Shown: positions 30,268 to 40,989, counted from the stretch's first letter. The stretch: DNA of 64,000 bases from G039954875 sp047528275 (GCA_047528275.1 CP180023.1:1612001-1676000); one strand, 5' to 3'. Numbers and translations are program-made. The notes: generated by a model from the sequence alone, not told the origin.

Positions 30268-31310
30268 TCACATCAGGGTACCGAAAGAAAATAGGTCGAA
30301 TAGAGTATCATAATTGTAACTCGATAATATTAAGATCAGTAATATAACTAATTTATCATCAATACATTTTAAAATCATAACTAAGATCAAAAACAAGCAT
30401 GTGAAAATCAAATATACTAGAATACGTACCATGGTTTTCTTACGTTCATTCCAATATTTACGGAACCGTACATTCAAAATATCGATCGAAAAGGAATCGG
30501 TCAAGACAGTGATAGTCCCATCGGCACTTGGAAACAAAGCAGAGACCAAGCCAATGATGAAGATCCACGGAAAATAGGCAGGCAGATATTATAGGGCAAT
30601 TGTATGGAAGAAATCATCATCAATAGCTCTTATACCATTGAATCAAAAAAGATCTTCAATAAACCACTCAAAAACAGTAAGATAACATTCACCTTCAAAA
30701 GAATAAAACAAAAGACAAGCATATTTTTTTTGTGAATTCCTAATGTTATCCACACTGATGTTTTTCTGCATCATTTCCTGATCGAATCCAATCATTGCAA
30801 TGGGAATAAACATCCCATCAATGAGTTATTTGAAAAAATTGTTTACTAGTAAAATCTACATTTGGAATATTTCAGTATAGCCTCGCACATCCATGATCCA
30901 AAAAGCCTCACCTAGATCAAGCTGTAGTGCCTTGATGATATAAATAGTGAAAACGACCAAATTCATTATCATAAAGAAGATCTCTAGGTTATCGGTTCAA
31001 ACAATGGTCTCCCCTCCCTTTTTTTTTAAAAAGTATACAAGAAAATTATCATAGGATGAGGCAACTTGTAAAGAGGAAAGAAAATCCCATCTGGAGAAAA
31101 AGGAACATCTTCAAAATATTGATCAACAGATACAAGCGTAGTACCCCTCCGACGACACGCAAAATTATGAAAGAAATTATTCCTGTCTTGTAAGCAAAAG
31201 GGCCAAAACGTCATTGCAAATAGGTATAGATAGAAGTCAAATGCAACCAATGGTAAAGCGGTAGCAAGACCAAAACGATGACTACATATCCCAAAAGATA
31301 TCCCAGAAAA
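30268..31310 (-). pseudogene. Sodium:solute symporter (SSF) family, degraded and truncated
   Basis: Sodium-coupled transporter with more than ten membrane helices. Blocks in order on the minus strand: NFLGYLLGYVVIVLVLLPLY, LTSIYTYLQ then RFGPFAYKTG, a GGETIVWTDNLEIFF block, IPIAMIGFDQEMMQKNISVD, and IGLVSALFPSADGTITVLTD with DSFSIDIL, the SSADGALTALTTSF signature. Homologues have about 80 more residues before the first block; these are gone, and the relic now abuts the first codons of recR on the other strand. The C-terminal helices are also absent. Substrate unknown. Confidence 0.85.
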
Positions 31311-31916
31311 TTACTCGAGCAAGTCATTTATGAAATGTCACAACTTCCTCGTATCGGGAGACGTACGGCCTTGTGACTGGTATTGCACCTGCACAGAATC
31401 CCAAGGAGAAGGATCAAGCCTTCAATGTAGTCTTAGATCGACTTATCGATAAAGTCAACCATTGCAGGGAATACCATAACATATCCGATCAGGAGATCTA
31501 TGAAGTCCGCGTCAATCCACATCGTGACAAATAAACGATCTGTGTGGTGGAATACGTGCGCGATATCATGGCTATAGAAAATACTGGCAAATATCTAAGA
31601 ATCTACCGCGTTTGGTAGGAAAAATCTCTCCGATAGATAAGGTTGACCGGCTAGCTTGAATATCACAACACTATTAGAAAAGCTAAAAGAAGGAGGAGTC
31701 TCAGAAGTCATTTTTGCCATGAGTAGTACGATAGAGGGTGACATTATCATTTTTTATATCTATAAGCAGATTAATAGCGCTTCTGTAAAGCTACCAACCA
31801 TAATAGATCAGTGGATCTCTGTGGGAGATGAATTGGAATACGAAAATAAAGTCACCTTAAGGCGTTATATACGACATCGGATGCCCTATGAAGAGATGTT
31901 GAGAGAGCAACGGTAA
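31296..31916 (+). pseudogene. recR: Recombination mediator RecR, degraded
   Basis: RecR acts with RecFO to load RecA at gaps. It reads YPRKLLEQVIYEMSQLPRIG (then RRTA), a stretch NHCREYHNISDQEIYEVRVN where the four zinc-finger cysteines are reduced to one, ICVVEYVRDIMAIENTGKYL of the Toprim domain, and, in another frame, KEGGVSEVIFAMSSTIEGDI and VGDELEYENKVTLRRYI to 31916. Stop codons (after the HRDK block, after RIYRVW) and a frameshift near 31640 break it. The zinc-finger loss alone would disable it. It lies upstream of the E2 gene on the same strand. Confidence 0.9.
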
Positions 31917-32019
31917 GGTTTTCATTCGAGTAACTTATTTTATATCAGACCCAGTCCGATCTGAGAGAGGAGACAAAAAGTGATTAAGCCTTATCTTTGA
32001 GCCGATATAAAATATCCAT

Positions 32020-33375
32020 ATGGCTGAATATCATCTAATCCTCCCTGCTATGGGCGAAAGTGTAGCTGAAGCCACTATCGTTCGTTGGGTCAAAAGCGAA
32101 GGGGACATTATCGAAGAAGAAGACATCTTGGTAGAGATCGCTACGGATAAGGTGGATTCAGAAGTACCTTCGCCTGTAAGCGGCATTCTGAAAAAGAAAT
32201 TATTCTCTCCTAGCCAAGTGGCCAAGGTAGGCACACCGATTGCTGTATTGGAACTCACCGGTGAAGTCGTTCAAGATCAATTTATGGAAAAGCCTGCTAC
32301 AACAGCGCAAAAAAAAACCGAAACTTCAAGTCAGTTATCATTACCCAATGAGGTATCTGAAGAAGAACCCATCCAGAACCATAGAGGGCGATTTTATTCT
32401 CCTTTGGTGCGTACCATTGCTCAGAAAGAGGGTATCAGGAAAACCGAACTCGACCGCATGCCAGGGAGTGGCAAAGAAGGCCGTTTGACGAAGGACGATC
32501 TATTGACCCATCTCCAACAAATCCGTTCGGATACACCTGCCGTTCCATTAACTACTCCCCCATCGGCTAAAGCAGACATCATTTCCAGCCGAGATGAAAG
32601 ACACGAGATCATTGAGATGGATCGAATACGTAAGCTCATCGCCACACATATGGTCGAGAGCCGACGCACTGCTGCTCATGTAACTTCTTTCGTAGAAGCA
32701 GATGTGACTCATATCGTACAGTGGAGAGAAAGACTCAAAACATATTTCAAACAGCGTACCGGGATCAGACTGAGTTTCATGTCCGTCTTTGTACAAGCAG
32801 CAGTGAAGGCAATCCAAGACTTTCCAATGATCAACATCTCCGTAGAAGGCGATACAATCATCAAGAAGAAGGAGATCCACATCGGCATGGCCACGACACT
32901 TCCCAATGGCAACCTCATCGTACCGGTGATCAAAAACGCAAATGCTTACAACCTGAATGGTCTGACTGGCATCATCGATGATCTAGCCAAACGTGCCCGT
33001 TCCAATCAGCTCCAACCAGAAGAGATCCAAGGGGGTACGTATACGATCACCAATATTGGCAGTTTTGGCAATATATTAGGTACACCGATCATCCATCAAC
33101 CGCAGGTGGCCATCATGGCTGTAGGTGCTATACAAAAAAAGCCTGCTGTGATCGAAACTTCTGAAGGAGATCTCATCGGTATACGTCACAAGATGTATCT
33201 ATCACATTCTTATGATCACCGTGTGGTAGATGGAGCCCTAGGTGGTGGTTTTGTCAAACGTGTAGCAGAGTATTTAGAAGATTTTGATCCTGATACAGAA
33301 GTATGCCCCTCCTTTGTCAATAGTGGAGCTAGAGAGAAGAGAAAAAAGTGCCCCTCATCACTTTCATGTTTTTGA
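32020..33375 (+). CDS. 2-oxoacid dehydrogenase E2 component (dihydrolipoamide acyltransferase)
   Basis: Core acyltransferase of a pyruvate- or branched-chain-type 2-oxoacid dehydrogenase complex. N-terminal lipoyl domain (1-80) with the lipoylated Lys in EIATDKVDSEVPSPVSG; a linker; a peripheral-subunit-binding domain (about 128-165: FYSPLVRTIAQKEGIRKTEL, GSGKEGRLTKDDLL); and a C-terminal catalytic domain with SHSYDHRVVDGALGGGF carrying the HxxxDG active site. The lipoyl block (MAEYHLILPAMGESVAEATI) is closer to the Bacteroidota branched-chain/pyruvate E2 than to OdhB. The last 20 or so residues after EDFDPDTEV (Cys- and Lys-rich) look unlike the family end and may follow a late frameshift. 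E1 and E3 genes are not in the window. Confidence 0.88.
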   Translation: MAEYHLILPAMGESVAEATIVRWVKSEGDIIEEEDILVEIATDKVDSEVPSPVSGILKKKLFSPSQVAKVGTPIAVLELTGEVVQDQFMEKPATTAQKKTETSSQLSLPNEVSEEEPIQNHRGRFYSPLVRTIAQKEGIRKTELDRMPGSGKEGRLTKDDLLTHLQQIRSDTPAVPLTTPPSAKADIISSRDERHEIIEMDRIRKLIATHMVESRRTAAHVTSFVEADVTHIVQWRERLKTYFKQRTGIRLSFMSVFVQAAVKAIQDFPMINISVEGDTIIKKKEIHIGMATTLPNGNLIVPVIKNANAYNLNGLTGIIDDLAKRARSNQLQPEEIQGGTYTITNIGSFGNILGTPIIHQPQVAIMAVGAIQKKPAVIETSEGDLIGIRHKMYLSHSYDHRVVDGALGGGFVKRVAEYLEDFDPDTEVCPSFVNSGAREKRKKCPSSLSCF

Positions 33376-33719
33376 GCTTGTAGTTTTTTCTTAGAAAACT
33401 CGAAGATAAAGGATCTTATTCTGACTAATCTAGTTCTCCTGTTTCAAATTCTTTGATAGGAATTTTGAAGAGAAAATCATCCAACTCAATTGAGTATTTT
33501 TTTTAATCACCTACATGGTGGTTATTTTCGGCTGTTACTAAAAAAATAGATTGAATATCGTCTTGTTTATATCTTTTTTCAATCGTTTGGCATCAAACCA
33601 AGCAAAACATTATACTTATAGTTCAATCATTATTTACAATTGGATTTAAAACAGTATATTATCTATATAATATTATTTATAATCAAATAAATATTCTTTT
33701 TTTTTATATCAATTCGTTC
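33376..33719. other. Spacer without recognisable gene
   Basis: AT-rich sequence between the E2 gene and the SusD relic. I see no frame, RNA gene or strong hairpin with a T tract here. Confidence 0.5.
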
Positions 33720-34850
33720 AATACCGATTATGGCCCTGATATATTAGCATTTCTAGCTTTGGCTTCAACCTCTATGAGGTTCCTCTCTGAGGAACACATC
33801 CACATTAGGTCTCCAGTAAATCTTGATCCTATAGAGAATAATTTTAGGTTGGTATAAACATCAACTTCTGGGTGTCACTTTTTTTCAGGGTCGTTGAACA
33901 TTTTTCTTATAGTCAGTATCAGGTATCTTTTCGTATAGGGGACGCTAGATCATTTTAAAGGTCCCTCCATCTTTTGGTCCTCCATATCCCTCCTTGTGCT
34001 CATATGAGAAAAAAATGAAACTTATAATTCGTTTTGTTTCTTGCACTTAGTATTAAGCCCCATATCACTTCAGAAAATCTTAAACTAAAGCCGCTTTTAT
34101 ATTCACCTTGACCCATTGGGGGATATCCAGTACCTGCTTCTTGGGTATATTGTGCAACTTCGGTCCATGCCTCCATTGTAAGATAGAGATCTTATCCCTG
34201 ATTCTAGCGACGATTTACCGATCGATATGCATTTTATTAGGACGGGTATATTCTCCTAACAGTTGATACGCTTCGTTTAAATCTGAGGTGATCTACTGAT
34301 AAACAACCTCTACCGTACCTCTATTCATTTTCTTTTCTATTTCTATCTCTTCTGTATATATTGGCAATACCAGGTCTTTGTTAATTACCTACATACGTAT
34401 CCTGGTAGAGCCGAATCAGATAGAAGTAAGAATATGTCCGCCATGCCAATACCTGTCCTTTAGCAATTTTTATGTATCGATTATCTTTTAGATTTGATCT
34501 CAGCTTGATGACTTTCAACACCTTATTAACATCATTAATGATTGCATAATAGAGCATCTACATCTGCTTAGCTCTACTCCCCCCAGGTGATCTATTCCTA
34601 TGCGCTGATAGTATTATCGAAACCATTTACCTATAAGGATATACACCATATCTTCCAACATAATGTCGGAGAAAATATTGATAGCCCCTTATCCTTCCCT
34701 TTTGAGAGCGTCCAAATTTGAATCATTTCTTACCAACTTATCATGATTACCGTTGAATAATATATTCATAAATTTGATCATTTCTTTAGAGATATCGTTG
34801 AATAATTCTATAATTATAATTAGGAAACAAGCTATTTGTGTTCCTTCAAT
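33720..34850 (-). pseudogene. SusD/RagB family outer-membrane glycan-binding lipoprotein, degraded
   Basis: SusD-like lipoproteins sit on the cell surface beside a SusC channel and capture glycans or peptides. Minus-strand fragments: NRGTVEVVYQ and ITSDLNEAYQLLGEYTRPNK with MHIDR (family RxTVxEVYxQIxxDLxxAxxxLP...RxxKxAA), a WRTYSYFYLIRLYQD-like piece, TMEAWTEVAQYTQEAGTGYP and FSEVIWGLILSARN resembling the SEVIF/WG motif, then a PQGG-like remnant. Stops and shifts are dense and no piece is long. It lies immediately downstream of the SusC relic, as in polysaccharide-utilisation loci. Boundaries are approximate. Confidence 0.72.
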
Positions 34851-36231
34851 AAATCGTTCTGACAGGATATTGCGAACATAGCTAAAGCTATGATCGATGA
34901 CCGCAATAATATATTCATATTTCTCCTTATTAGGAATCCAGTTTTATAGAAATGATGAAAATCCTCATCTCCGGATACAGGGAAGTGTCCTCGTACCCCA
35001 TATCTTATCCCACTTCATAGGAACCTATGACCAAGCGGAGGTAAAAACATTTTCTAGCGTTTCACGGATAGATGTTGTTCGTTATGGTATATACCCTTAG
35101 AGAAAAGATGGTGTAGGATTTAATCTAATCTCGATCTAAAGTGTAGCCTACAGAGATACTCAAGATGCTGAACCATAAGGTGTCGATCAAAAATCGGCTG
35201 GAGGATTGGCCTCCGTTAGAATAATTTCTTGCAAGAGACGCTTAAAAAATATTTTTACCTTATACCGTTTCTAAATAGCACATCGTCCTAATTATCGTTA
35301 TAACAGAGCTTGAAACAGGGATCTAATCGGCCAGTATTGGGATTTATCAATTTTTCATTATTTACTCTATCAAGCCTTTATAGGTTAATTGTTCTACTAC
35401 TTCTTTTATCTTATTATTTAAGATACCTATTCCTCTATCAGCATCCAATAGAGTTCGTAATATTCTTTCGGTTCAGTGATGATATCGTATTTTGGTAATA
35501 TTCTTTGATTGAATCCTACCAGAAATTCTAAGTAGACTGATAATTATCTTTTTTTACTTATTTTGGTAGTCATGATGATCACATCATTGGCACCTCATAG
35601 TCAGTACAATGGGTAGAAACAACGTCTTTCAAGCGAAGATTTGTTTTATATCAGTTGCTATTTATGATATTCAGGTTGCCTGAGTAAGGTATTCTCATCG
35701 ATCATGATGAGAGGTTTCTGCACCGGAACTGATCGGAATCTATTTCCCTGTGACCATAGCTAGGGAAGTAGGAGGTCCTAGATGGGGCCGCGGTTCCTTG
35801 TATTAATTGGACTCCGGATACATTCCTTTCTAAGATTTTCAGCACATTGAGTGTCTATACCTGGCGCCTGTAATGGCCTCTTTCTTTTGGGCAGCATAAA
35901 CTACGGCTAGTACTTCGACCTCCTTGAGTGCTTGGTCTTTTCCCAAGGACATCTTTACATCGATTATTCCAGAGGGGTCTACTTTTCGTTTGACTGATTC
36001 TAAACCGATAAATGAAAATTCCAATTTATCATCTGTTTGAGCTATGACAGTATAACGCACAGCATCATCTATAATTGATTATATAGTTTTTCCAACGACT
36101 TTTACAGTGAATCCACCTAAAGAATTTCCATCAGGATCCGTAACCTCACCAGATACCTTAAGCTCTGGCAGTACAGAATGAATGATTAGAAAAATGGAAA
36201 ATATAATGAAAGTAATAAATCCTCCCTGCAT
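34850..36231 (-). pseudogene. SusC/RagA family TonB-linked outer-membrane protein, degraded
   Basis: TonB-dependent channel partner of SusD. Minus-strand order: a signal-like start MQGGFITFIIFSIFLII (ATG 36231), the carboxypeptidase-like domain LKVSGEVTDPDGNSLGGFTV, the open piece 36060-35839 with DKLEFSFIGLESVKRKVDPS and LKEVEVLAVVYAAQKKEAIT (SusC signature: EVVVVGYGTQKKxxxTGA), a plug remnant ending GANDVIIMTT (family GANGVIIITTK) near 35560, then weaker GPKEYYELYWMLIEE near 35440. Only about half of the family length of about 1000 residues is left, so internal deletions are large. Limits below 35400 are uncertain. Confidence 0.82.
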
Positions 36232-36481
36232 ATAAATAATAAATTAATGATGCTAATTTAAAATTATTAATTTATATTTAATTATTTTAAATAAAATTAT
36301 TTTTTAATGATTTATCTTTTTACTAATTTATTGATTGGTATAGATAATTCTTTTGATAAGAATATTTGATCGAGAAATTGAAAATATTTAGTCTTATAGG
36401 CCTGTTTCTATAAAATAAGAAACACTTAAGAACTTTATCCGATGCTCTTATTCATGAGCGACGAAAAGAAAGGGTAGATTT

Positions 36482-39250
36482 TTATAGCATTCTATTTACA
36501 GTGACTTCTCCATAGGCTTCAATCACATCACTGATCCGTATATCATTGTAATTTTTGATCCCCAATCCGCATTCGTAACCTTTGGTTACTTCTTTGGTAT
36601 CGTCTTTAAATCGTTTCAAAGAATCTAGTTCTCCATCGTGTATGACGATACCTTCACGGATGAGTCTTATTTTAGCATGGCGTACCATCTTACCTTCTGT
36701 GACCATACATCCAGCAACGGTACCTACTTTAGTGATCTTAAATACTTCTCGTACTTCGGCACTGCCAAGTATTTGCTCGCGAACTTCGGGAGAGAGCAGG
36801 CCTTCCATGGCTTCTTTTACGTCGTTGATCGCATCGTATATGATGGAATAAGTACGTATTTCGATGTCTTCTTTTTCGGCAATATTTCTGGCTCCTATAG
36901 CCGGTCGTACGTTGAATCCGATGATGATGGCATCTGATGTACCGGCTAATAGTACGTCGGATTCGGTAATTTGCCCAACACCTTTATAGATAATGTTGAC
37001 CACGATAGAGTTTGTAGAGAGCTTTTGCAGTGCATCCAAAAGGGCTTCTACTGAACCGTCTACATCTCCTTTTAAGATGATTTTGAGTTCTTTAAAATTT
37101 CCTAAGGCAATACGTCTTCCTATCTCATCGAGTGTGAGATGTTTTTGGGCTCGAATGTTTTGTTCTCGTTGGAGTTGCTCTCGACGGGAGGCGAGTTGCT
37201 TGGCTTCTTTTTCATCTTTGAAGACTTTAAATTTGTCTCCTGCTGTTGGGGCTCCACTTAAACCCAATATGATAACAGGTTGTGATGGTCCGGCTTCTGG
37301 GATGGGTTTTCCACGTTCATCTAAGATGATCTTCACTTTGCCATGGTGGCTACCTGCCAATACGTAGTCGCTTGTTTTGAGCGTACCTCCTTGTATGAGG
37401 ATAGTTGTAACATAGCCTCTACCTTTATCGAGGGTGGCTTCGATGATAGTACCTAAGGCTGGCTTTTCGGAATTGGCCTTGAGGTCTAACATCTCAGCTT
37501 CTAGAAGTATTTTTTTTAATAACTGATTGACGCCGGTACCCGTTTTGGCTGATATTTCTTGAGATTGGTATTTACCTCCCCATTCTTCTACTAGAAGATT
37601 CATGCTGGCGAGTTGCTCACGAATTTTATCGGGTTGTGCTGTAGGCTTATCTACTTTATTCAGGGCGAATATCATCGGTACACCAGCTACTTGAGCATGA
37701 CTGATGGCTTCCTTCGTCTGGGGCATGATTTGATCATCTGCAGCAACGACGATGATGACAACATCGGTGATTTGTGCACCACGTGCGCGCATGGCTGTAA
37801 AAGCCTCATGTCCAGGTGTGTCAAGAAAAGTAATATGTTGGCCTTTTTCAAGGGTCACACTGTAGGCCCCTATGTGTTGTGTTATACTTCCAGCTTCTCC
37901 AGCAATGACGTTGGCATTTCTAATATAGTCTAATAAAGAGGTCTTGCCGTGGTCTACGTGTCCCATGATGGTGACCACAGGAGGACGGGGCTTGAGGTCT
38001 TCTTCCTCATCTTTTTCTTCTTGGATGGATTCTTGTAGGTCTGCACCGACGAACTCTATACTATAACCAAATTCGTCTGCCACTAGAGTGATTGTTTCTG
38101 CATCAAGACGTTGGTTCATTGTAGCCATGATGCCTAGGGACATACAAGTCAGGATCAATTTGGTTTCTGGTACGTGCATCATAGCGGCTAATTCGTTCAC
38201 TGTAGCGAATTCGGCCACTTTCAGTATCTTACTTTGCTCTTCATTGATTTCGCTTTGCAGGGCTACTTTTTCTCTTCTGGATTGGCGTTTTTCTTTTCTG
38301 AGCTTTGACGCTCTAGATTTACCTCCTCTTGAGCTGAGTTTCTCGAGGGTTTCTTTGATTTGTTTTCCGATCTGTTCATCTGTAAGTACTGTCCCGGAAG
38401 TTCTCCTTTTAGATTTCTGATGGGTTATCACTTTGGGACCGAGAGGGCCTTGAGTAGTTTTCTTTGTACTGGGAGTTGTACTTACAGAGGGGGATTCCTG
38501 TTTTCGTGAGGTGATACCTTTGGTTTCTTCTAGTGTGATTTCTTTTTTGATACGCTTGCGTTTTTTCTTATGATCATCAAAAAAGGTGGTAGATTTTTTT
38601 CTTTCGAATTGAGATAGATCTATTTTATCTCCAGTGAGCATCAGCCCACTGAGTTTTCGGTATTCAGTCTTAATATGTTGTGGTTCTTCTTGTGCAACTA
38701 TGGGCTTTGAGATAATGATATGAGGTACTGGAGCAAGCTTTTCCTCATTAGATTGGCTTATATCTTGCTGGACTACTTTGGTATATATTGTTTTAGTTGG
38801 TCCTTGTATGGAAGAACTGATGTTTTTTTTCTCTTGGAAAGGTGTTGAGGTAGATATTGTTTTTCTCTCGGTTTTTTTAGGGAACCTATTTTCGTACTTG
38901 AGTGCTTGGAGGTCTATTTTTCCCAGTGTTTTTGGTCCAATAATTTCGTCTGCTTTGGCACGAATGAGTTCAGGCTCAGGTAGATCTTTCTCTTTAGCTT
39001 TAGACCGCAACAGTTCTTCACGTATTTGTTCTTTTTCTTTCTTTTTCTGCAAAAAGATCTTTTCGGAGGCGTCTCGTATTTCTTTATCTGATCGAAATTC
39101 TTTTACCAGAAGCTGGTATACGGCTTCATCTACTTTACCATTGGGATTGCTTTCTATTTCGATCCCTTGAGCATGTAAAAAGTCTACTACTCTCTGTAGA
39201 GAAATATTAAACTTTGTTAATACTATTTTTAATCTGATCTTATCAGCCAT
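36482..39250 (-). CDS. infB: Translation initiation factor IF-2
   Basis: GTPase that places initiator tRNA on the ribosome. A 922-residue protein with a long charged, variable N-terminal part, an IF2_N segment (FATVNELAAMMHVPETKLIL), then the G domain: G1 GHVDHGKTSLLD (about residue 427), G3 DTPGHEAFTAMRARG and G4 NKVDK. Domains II-IV follow (GRGYVTTILIQGG, LKGDVDGSVEALLDAL, VGTVAGCMVTEGKM) and the C-terminal fMet-tRNA-binding domain ends in VTVNRML. Length is normal for the phylum. It is downstream of nusA with a 92-base gap, the standard rimP-nusA-infB order. Large antisense frames inside this gene are shadows. Confidence 0.98.
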   Translation of the reverse strand: MADKIRLKIVLTKFNISLQRVVDFLHAQGIEIESNPNGKVDEAVYQLLVKEFRSDKEIRDASEKIFLQKKKEKEQIREELLRSKAKEKDLPEPELIRAKADEIIGPKTLGKIDLQALKYENRFPKKTERKTISTSTPFQEKKNISSSIQGPTKTIYTKVVQQDISQSNEEKLAPVPHIIISKPIVAQEEPQHIKTEYRKLSGLMLTGDKIDLSQFERKKSTTFFDDHKKKRKRIKKEITLEETKGITSRKQESPSVSTTPSTKKTTQGPLGPKVITHQKSKRRTSGTVLTDEQIGKQIKETLEKLSSRGGKSRASKLRKEKRQSRREKVALQSEINEEQSKILKVAEFATVNELAAMMHVPETKLILTCMSLGIMATMNQRLDAETITLVADEFGYSIEFVGADLQESIQEEKDEEEDLKPRPPVVTIMGHVDHGKTSLLDYIRNANVIAGEAGSITQHIGAYSVTLEKGQHITFLDTPGHEAFTAMRARGAQITDVVIIVVAADDQIMPQTKEAISHAQVAGVPMIFALNKVDKPTAQPDKIREQLASMNLLVEEWGGKYQSQEISAKTGTGVNQLLKKILLEAEMLDLKANSEKPALGTIIEATLDKGRGYVTTILIQGGTLKTSDYVLAGSHHGKVKIILDERGKPIPEAGPSQPVIILGLSGAPTAGDKFKVFKDEKEAKQLASRREQLQREQNIRAQKHLTLDEIGRRIALGNFKELKIILKGDVDGSVEALLDALQKLSTNSIVVNIIYKGVGQITESDVLLAGTSDAIIIGFNVRPAIGARNIAEKEDIEIRTYSIIYDAINDVKEAMEGLLSPEVREQILGSAEVREVFKITKVGTVAGCMVTEGKMVRHAKIRLIREGIVIHDGELDSLKRFKDDTKEVTKGYECGLGIKNYNDIRISDVIEAYGEVTVNRML

Positions 39251-39342
39251 AAAAAAATGGGTCTATTGTGAAAAACTGTCAAGCCTTACAAAAATAGGGG
39301 TTTAACATTATACTCGGAAAAATGAGGTGATCTCATTTGATT

Positions 39343-40578
39343 TTATTCTTCAAATTCTTCGTTTAATATATTGAAGACTTGTTCTATAATCTTTTCTTCA
39401 AGACTGGTACGCCTTACGAGGTCATCTATATCGCAATCCAATATTGATTTGGCTGTGTCAAGTCCGATTTTGTGAAAGGCTTCGATGACGTGTGGTTCTA
39501 TTTCGTCAGAAAATTCTTTGAGTTCTACGTCATCATCATATGGAGAGTCTCTGAAGATATTGATCTTATACCCGGTGAGTTGACTAGCTAAACGAATATT
39601 TTGGCCACTACGTCCGATAGCTTTGGATATTTCTTCGGGTTTAACGTATACGGCGGCGGATTTATTCTCTTCATCGATTTCCATCATAGAGACTTTAGCT
39701 GGGCTTAGTGCCCTGGTGATATAAAGTTGATTATTAGATGTATAGTTAATTACATCGATATTTTCGTTTCTCAATTCTCTTACGATGGGGTGTATCCGAG
39801 AGCCTTTCATCCCTACACAGGCGCCTATGGGGTCTATACGATCATCATAAGACTCTACGGCTACTTTAGCTTTTTCGCCAGGGATACGAGCTATTTTTTT
39901 TACTGTGATCAACTTATCAGCTACTTCAGGGATCTCTAATTCGAAGAGTTTTTCTAGGAATTTGACATCGCTTCTTGAAAGTATAGCTATGGGCTTGCCG
40001 TCTTTCCAATCTACCTTTTTCACTAAGGCAAATATTGGGTCCCCTTTACGGAAAAAGTCATTGGGAATTTGTTCCTGTTTTGGTAAGATCATTTCATTCT
40101 GCTCATCATCTTTCATGATGATTTGTCTGGGTAAGATGTGATATACCTCTACATGGATGACTTCTCCAAGTTTGTCTTTGAACTTTTTGTAAATACTGGT
40201 ATTGTCATACTCACTGACTTTGGAGATCAAATTTTGTCTGAGTGATAAGACAGCTCTTCTACCAAGATCGTCCAGCACTACCTTTTCGGTGACTTCCTCT
40301 CCTATTTCGAAGTCAGGTTCTATCTTCCTGGCGGCTGAGAGGGCTATTTGAGCATTGTCATCTTCTACTGTACCATTTTCTACGACGATACGGTTTCTCC
40401 AAATCTCCAGATCGCCTTGACCTGGGTTGACGATGATATCATAGTTGTCTGAAGACCCATATTTTTTTCGTAATACTCCACGTATGGAATCCTCCAATAT
40501 AGCCATCAGGCTCATCTGATCTATGTTCTTTTCATTTTTAAAGTCTGCAAAGGAATCTATCAATGCTACATGATCCAT
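39343..40578 (-). CDS. nusA: Transcription termination/antitermination factor NusA
   Basis: RNA polymerase-associated elongation factor. The N-terminal RNAP-binding domain (1-125: MDHVALIDSFADFKNEKNID) leads into an S1 domain (about 130-200), KH1 (RIDPIGACVGMKGSRIHPIV, with the GMKGSRI loop) and KH2 (EEISKAIGRSGQNIRLASQL). The 411-residue length is the short Bacteroidota form lacking extra C-terminal repeats. No lesion is seen. It is transcribed with infB; the upstream rimP partner is broken. Confidence 0.97.
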   Translation of the reverse strand: MDHVALIDSFADFKNEKNIDQMSLMAILEDSIRGVLRKKYGSSDNYDIIVNPGQGDLEIWRNRIVVENGTVEDDNAQIALSAARKIEPDFEIGEEVTEKVVLDDLGRRAVLSLRQNLISKVSEYDNTSIYKKFKDKLGEVIHVEVYHILPRQIIMKDDEQNEMILPKQEQIPNDFFRKGDPIFALVKKVDWKDGKPIAILSRSDVKFLEKLFELEIPEVADKLITVKKIARIPGEKAKVAVESYDDRIDPIGACVGMKGSRIHPIVRELRNENIDVINYTSNNQLYITRALSPAKVSMMEIDEENKSAAVYVKPEEISKAIGRSGQNIRLASQLTGYKINIFRDSPYDDDVELKEFSDEIEPHVIEAFHKIGLDTAKSILDCDIDDLVRRTSLEEKIIEQVFNILNEEFEE

Positions 40579-40600
40579 AATTGATGATTTTGACTTAAAA

Positions 40601-40989
40601 CTTGACCAATACTTTGACTTGTACTACATCGTCATAGGGAATACTGTACTGTTTTACCATTTTTTTTCTTCTTTTTCCTTGGATTCTAAGAATGTATTCG
40701 GCCCACTCTAAGGAGATTTTTCATCGGCTTCTTTCAGAAAAGCTTCATAACGCATACCTCCTTTGGGTGAGTACCTCAATCGTCTTTTTACGATTTTTTG
40801 GATATTGCCTGATGTATTTCACAAAGGCTCAATTCCTCCTGCCGAGGAAACTTCTAAGAATACACCTTGATCGCCATCTAAGTAGATGTAAATATCCTTC
40901 TCGGAAGTGATCGATAAATCAATCAAAAACAACTCAGGAAATGCTTCTAATTCATCTTTTAATACAGCTTCTACTTTTTGTCTATCCAT
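40601..40989 (-). pseudogene. rimP: Ribosome maturation factor RimP, degraded
   Basis: RimP assists 30S subunit assembly. Starting at the ATG at 40989 it reads MDRQKVEAVLKDELEAFPEL, FLIDLSITSEKDIYIYLDGD and QGV, then jumps to FLEVSSAGGIEPL: about 20 codons between IDGDQGV and LEVSSAG, carrying the ISRxIE helix, are deleted. A stop at 40819-40821 follows, and the rest (HQAISKK, then KKMVKQYSIPYDDVVQVKVL near 40610-40660) lies past further stops and shifts. The position ahead of nusA confirms identity. Nine or so in-frame lesions make function implausible. Confidence 0.87.

Noticed and set aside
36582..39170. Several 90-130 codon open frames on the plus strand
   Set aside because: All are antisense to infB and show no family motif; infB is unambiguous.
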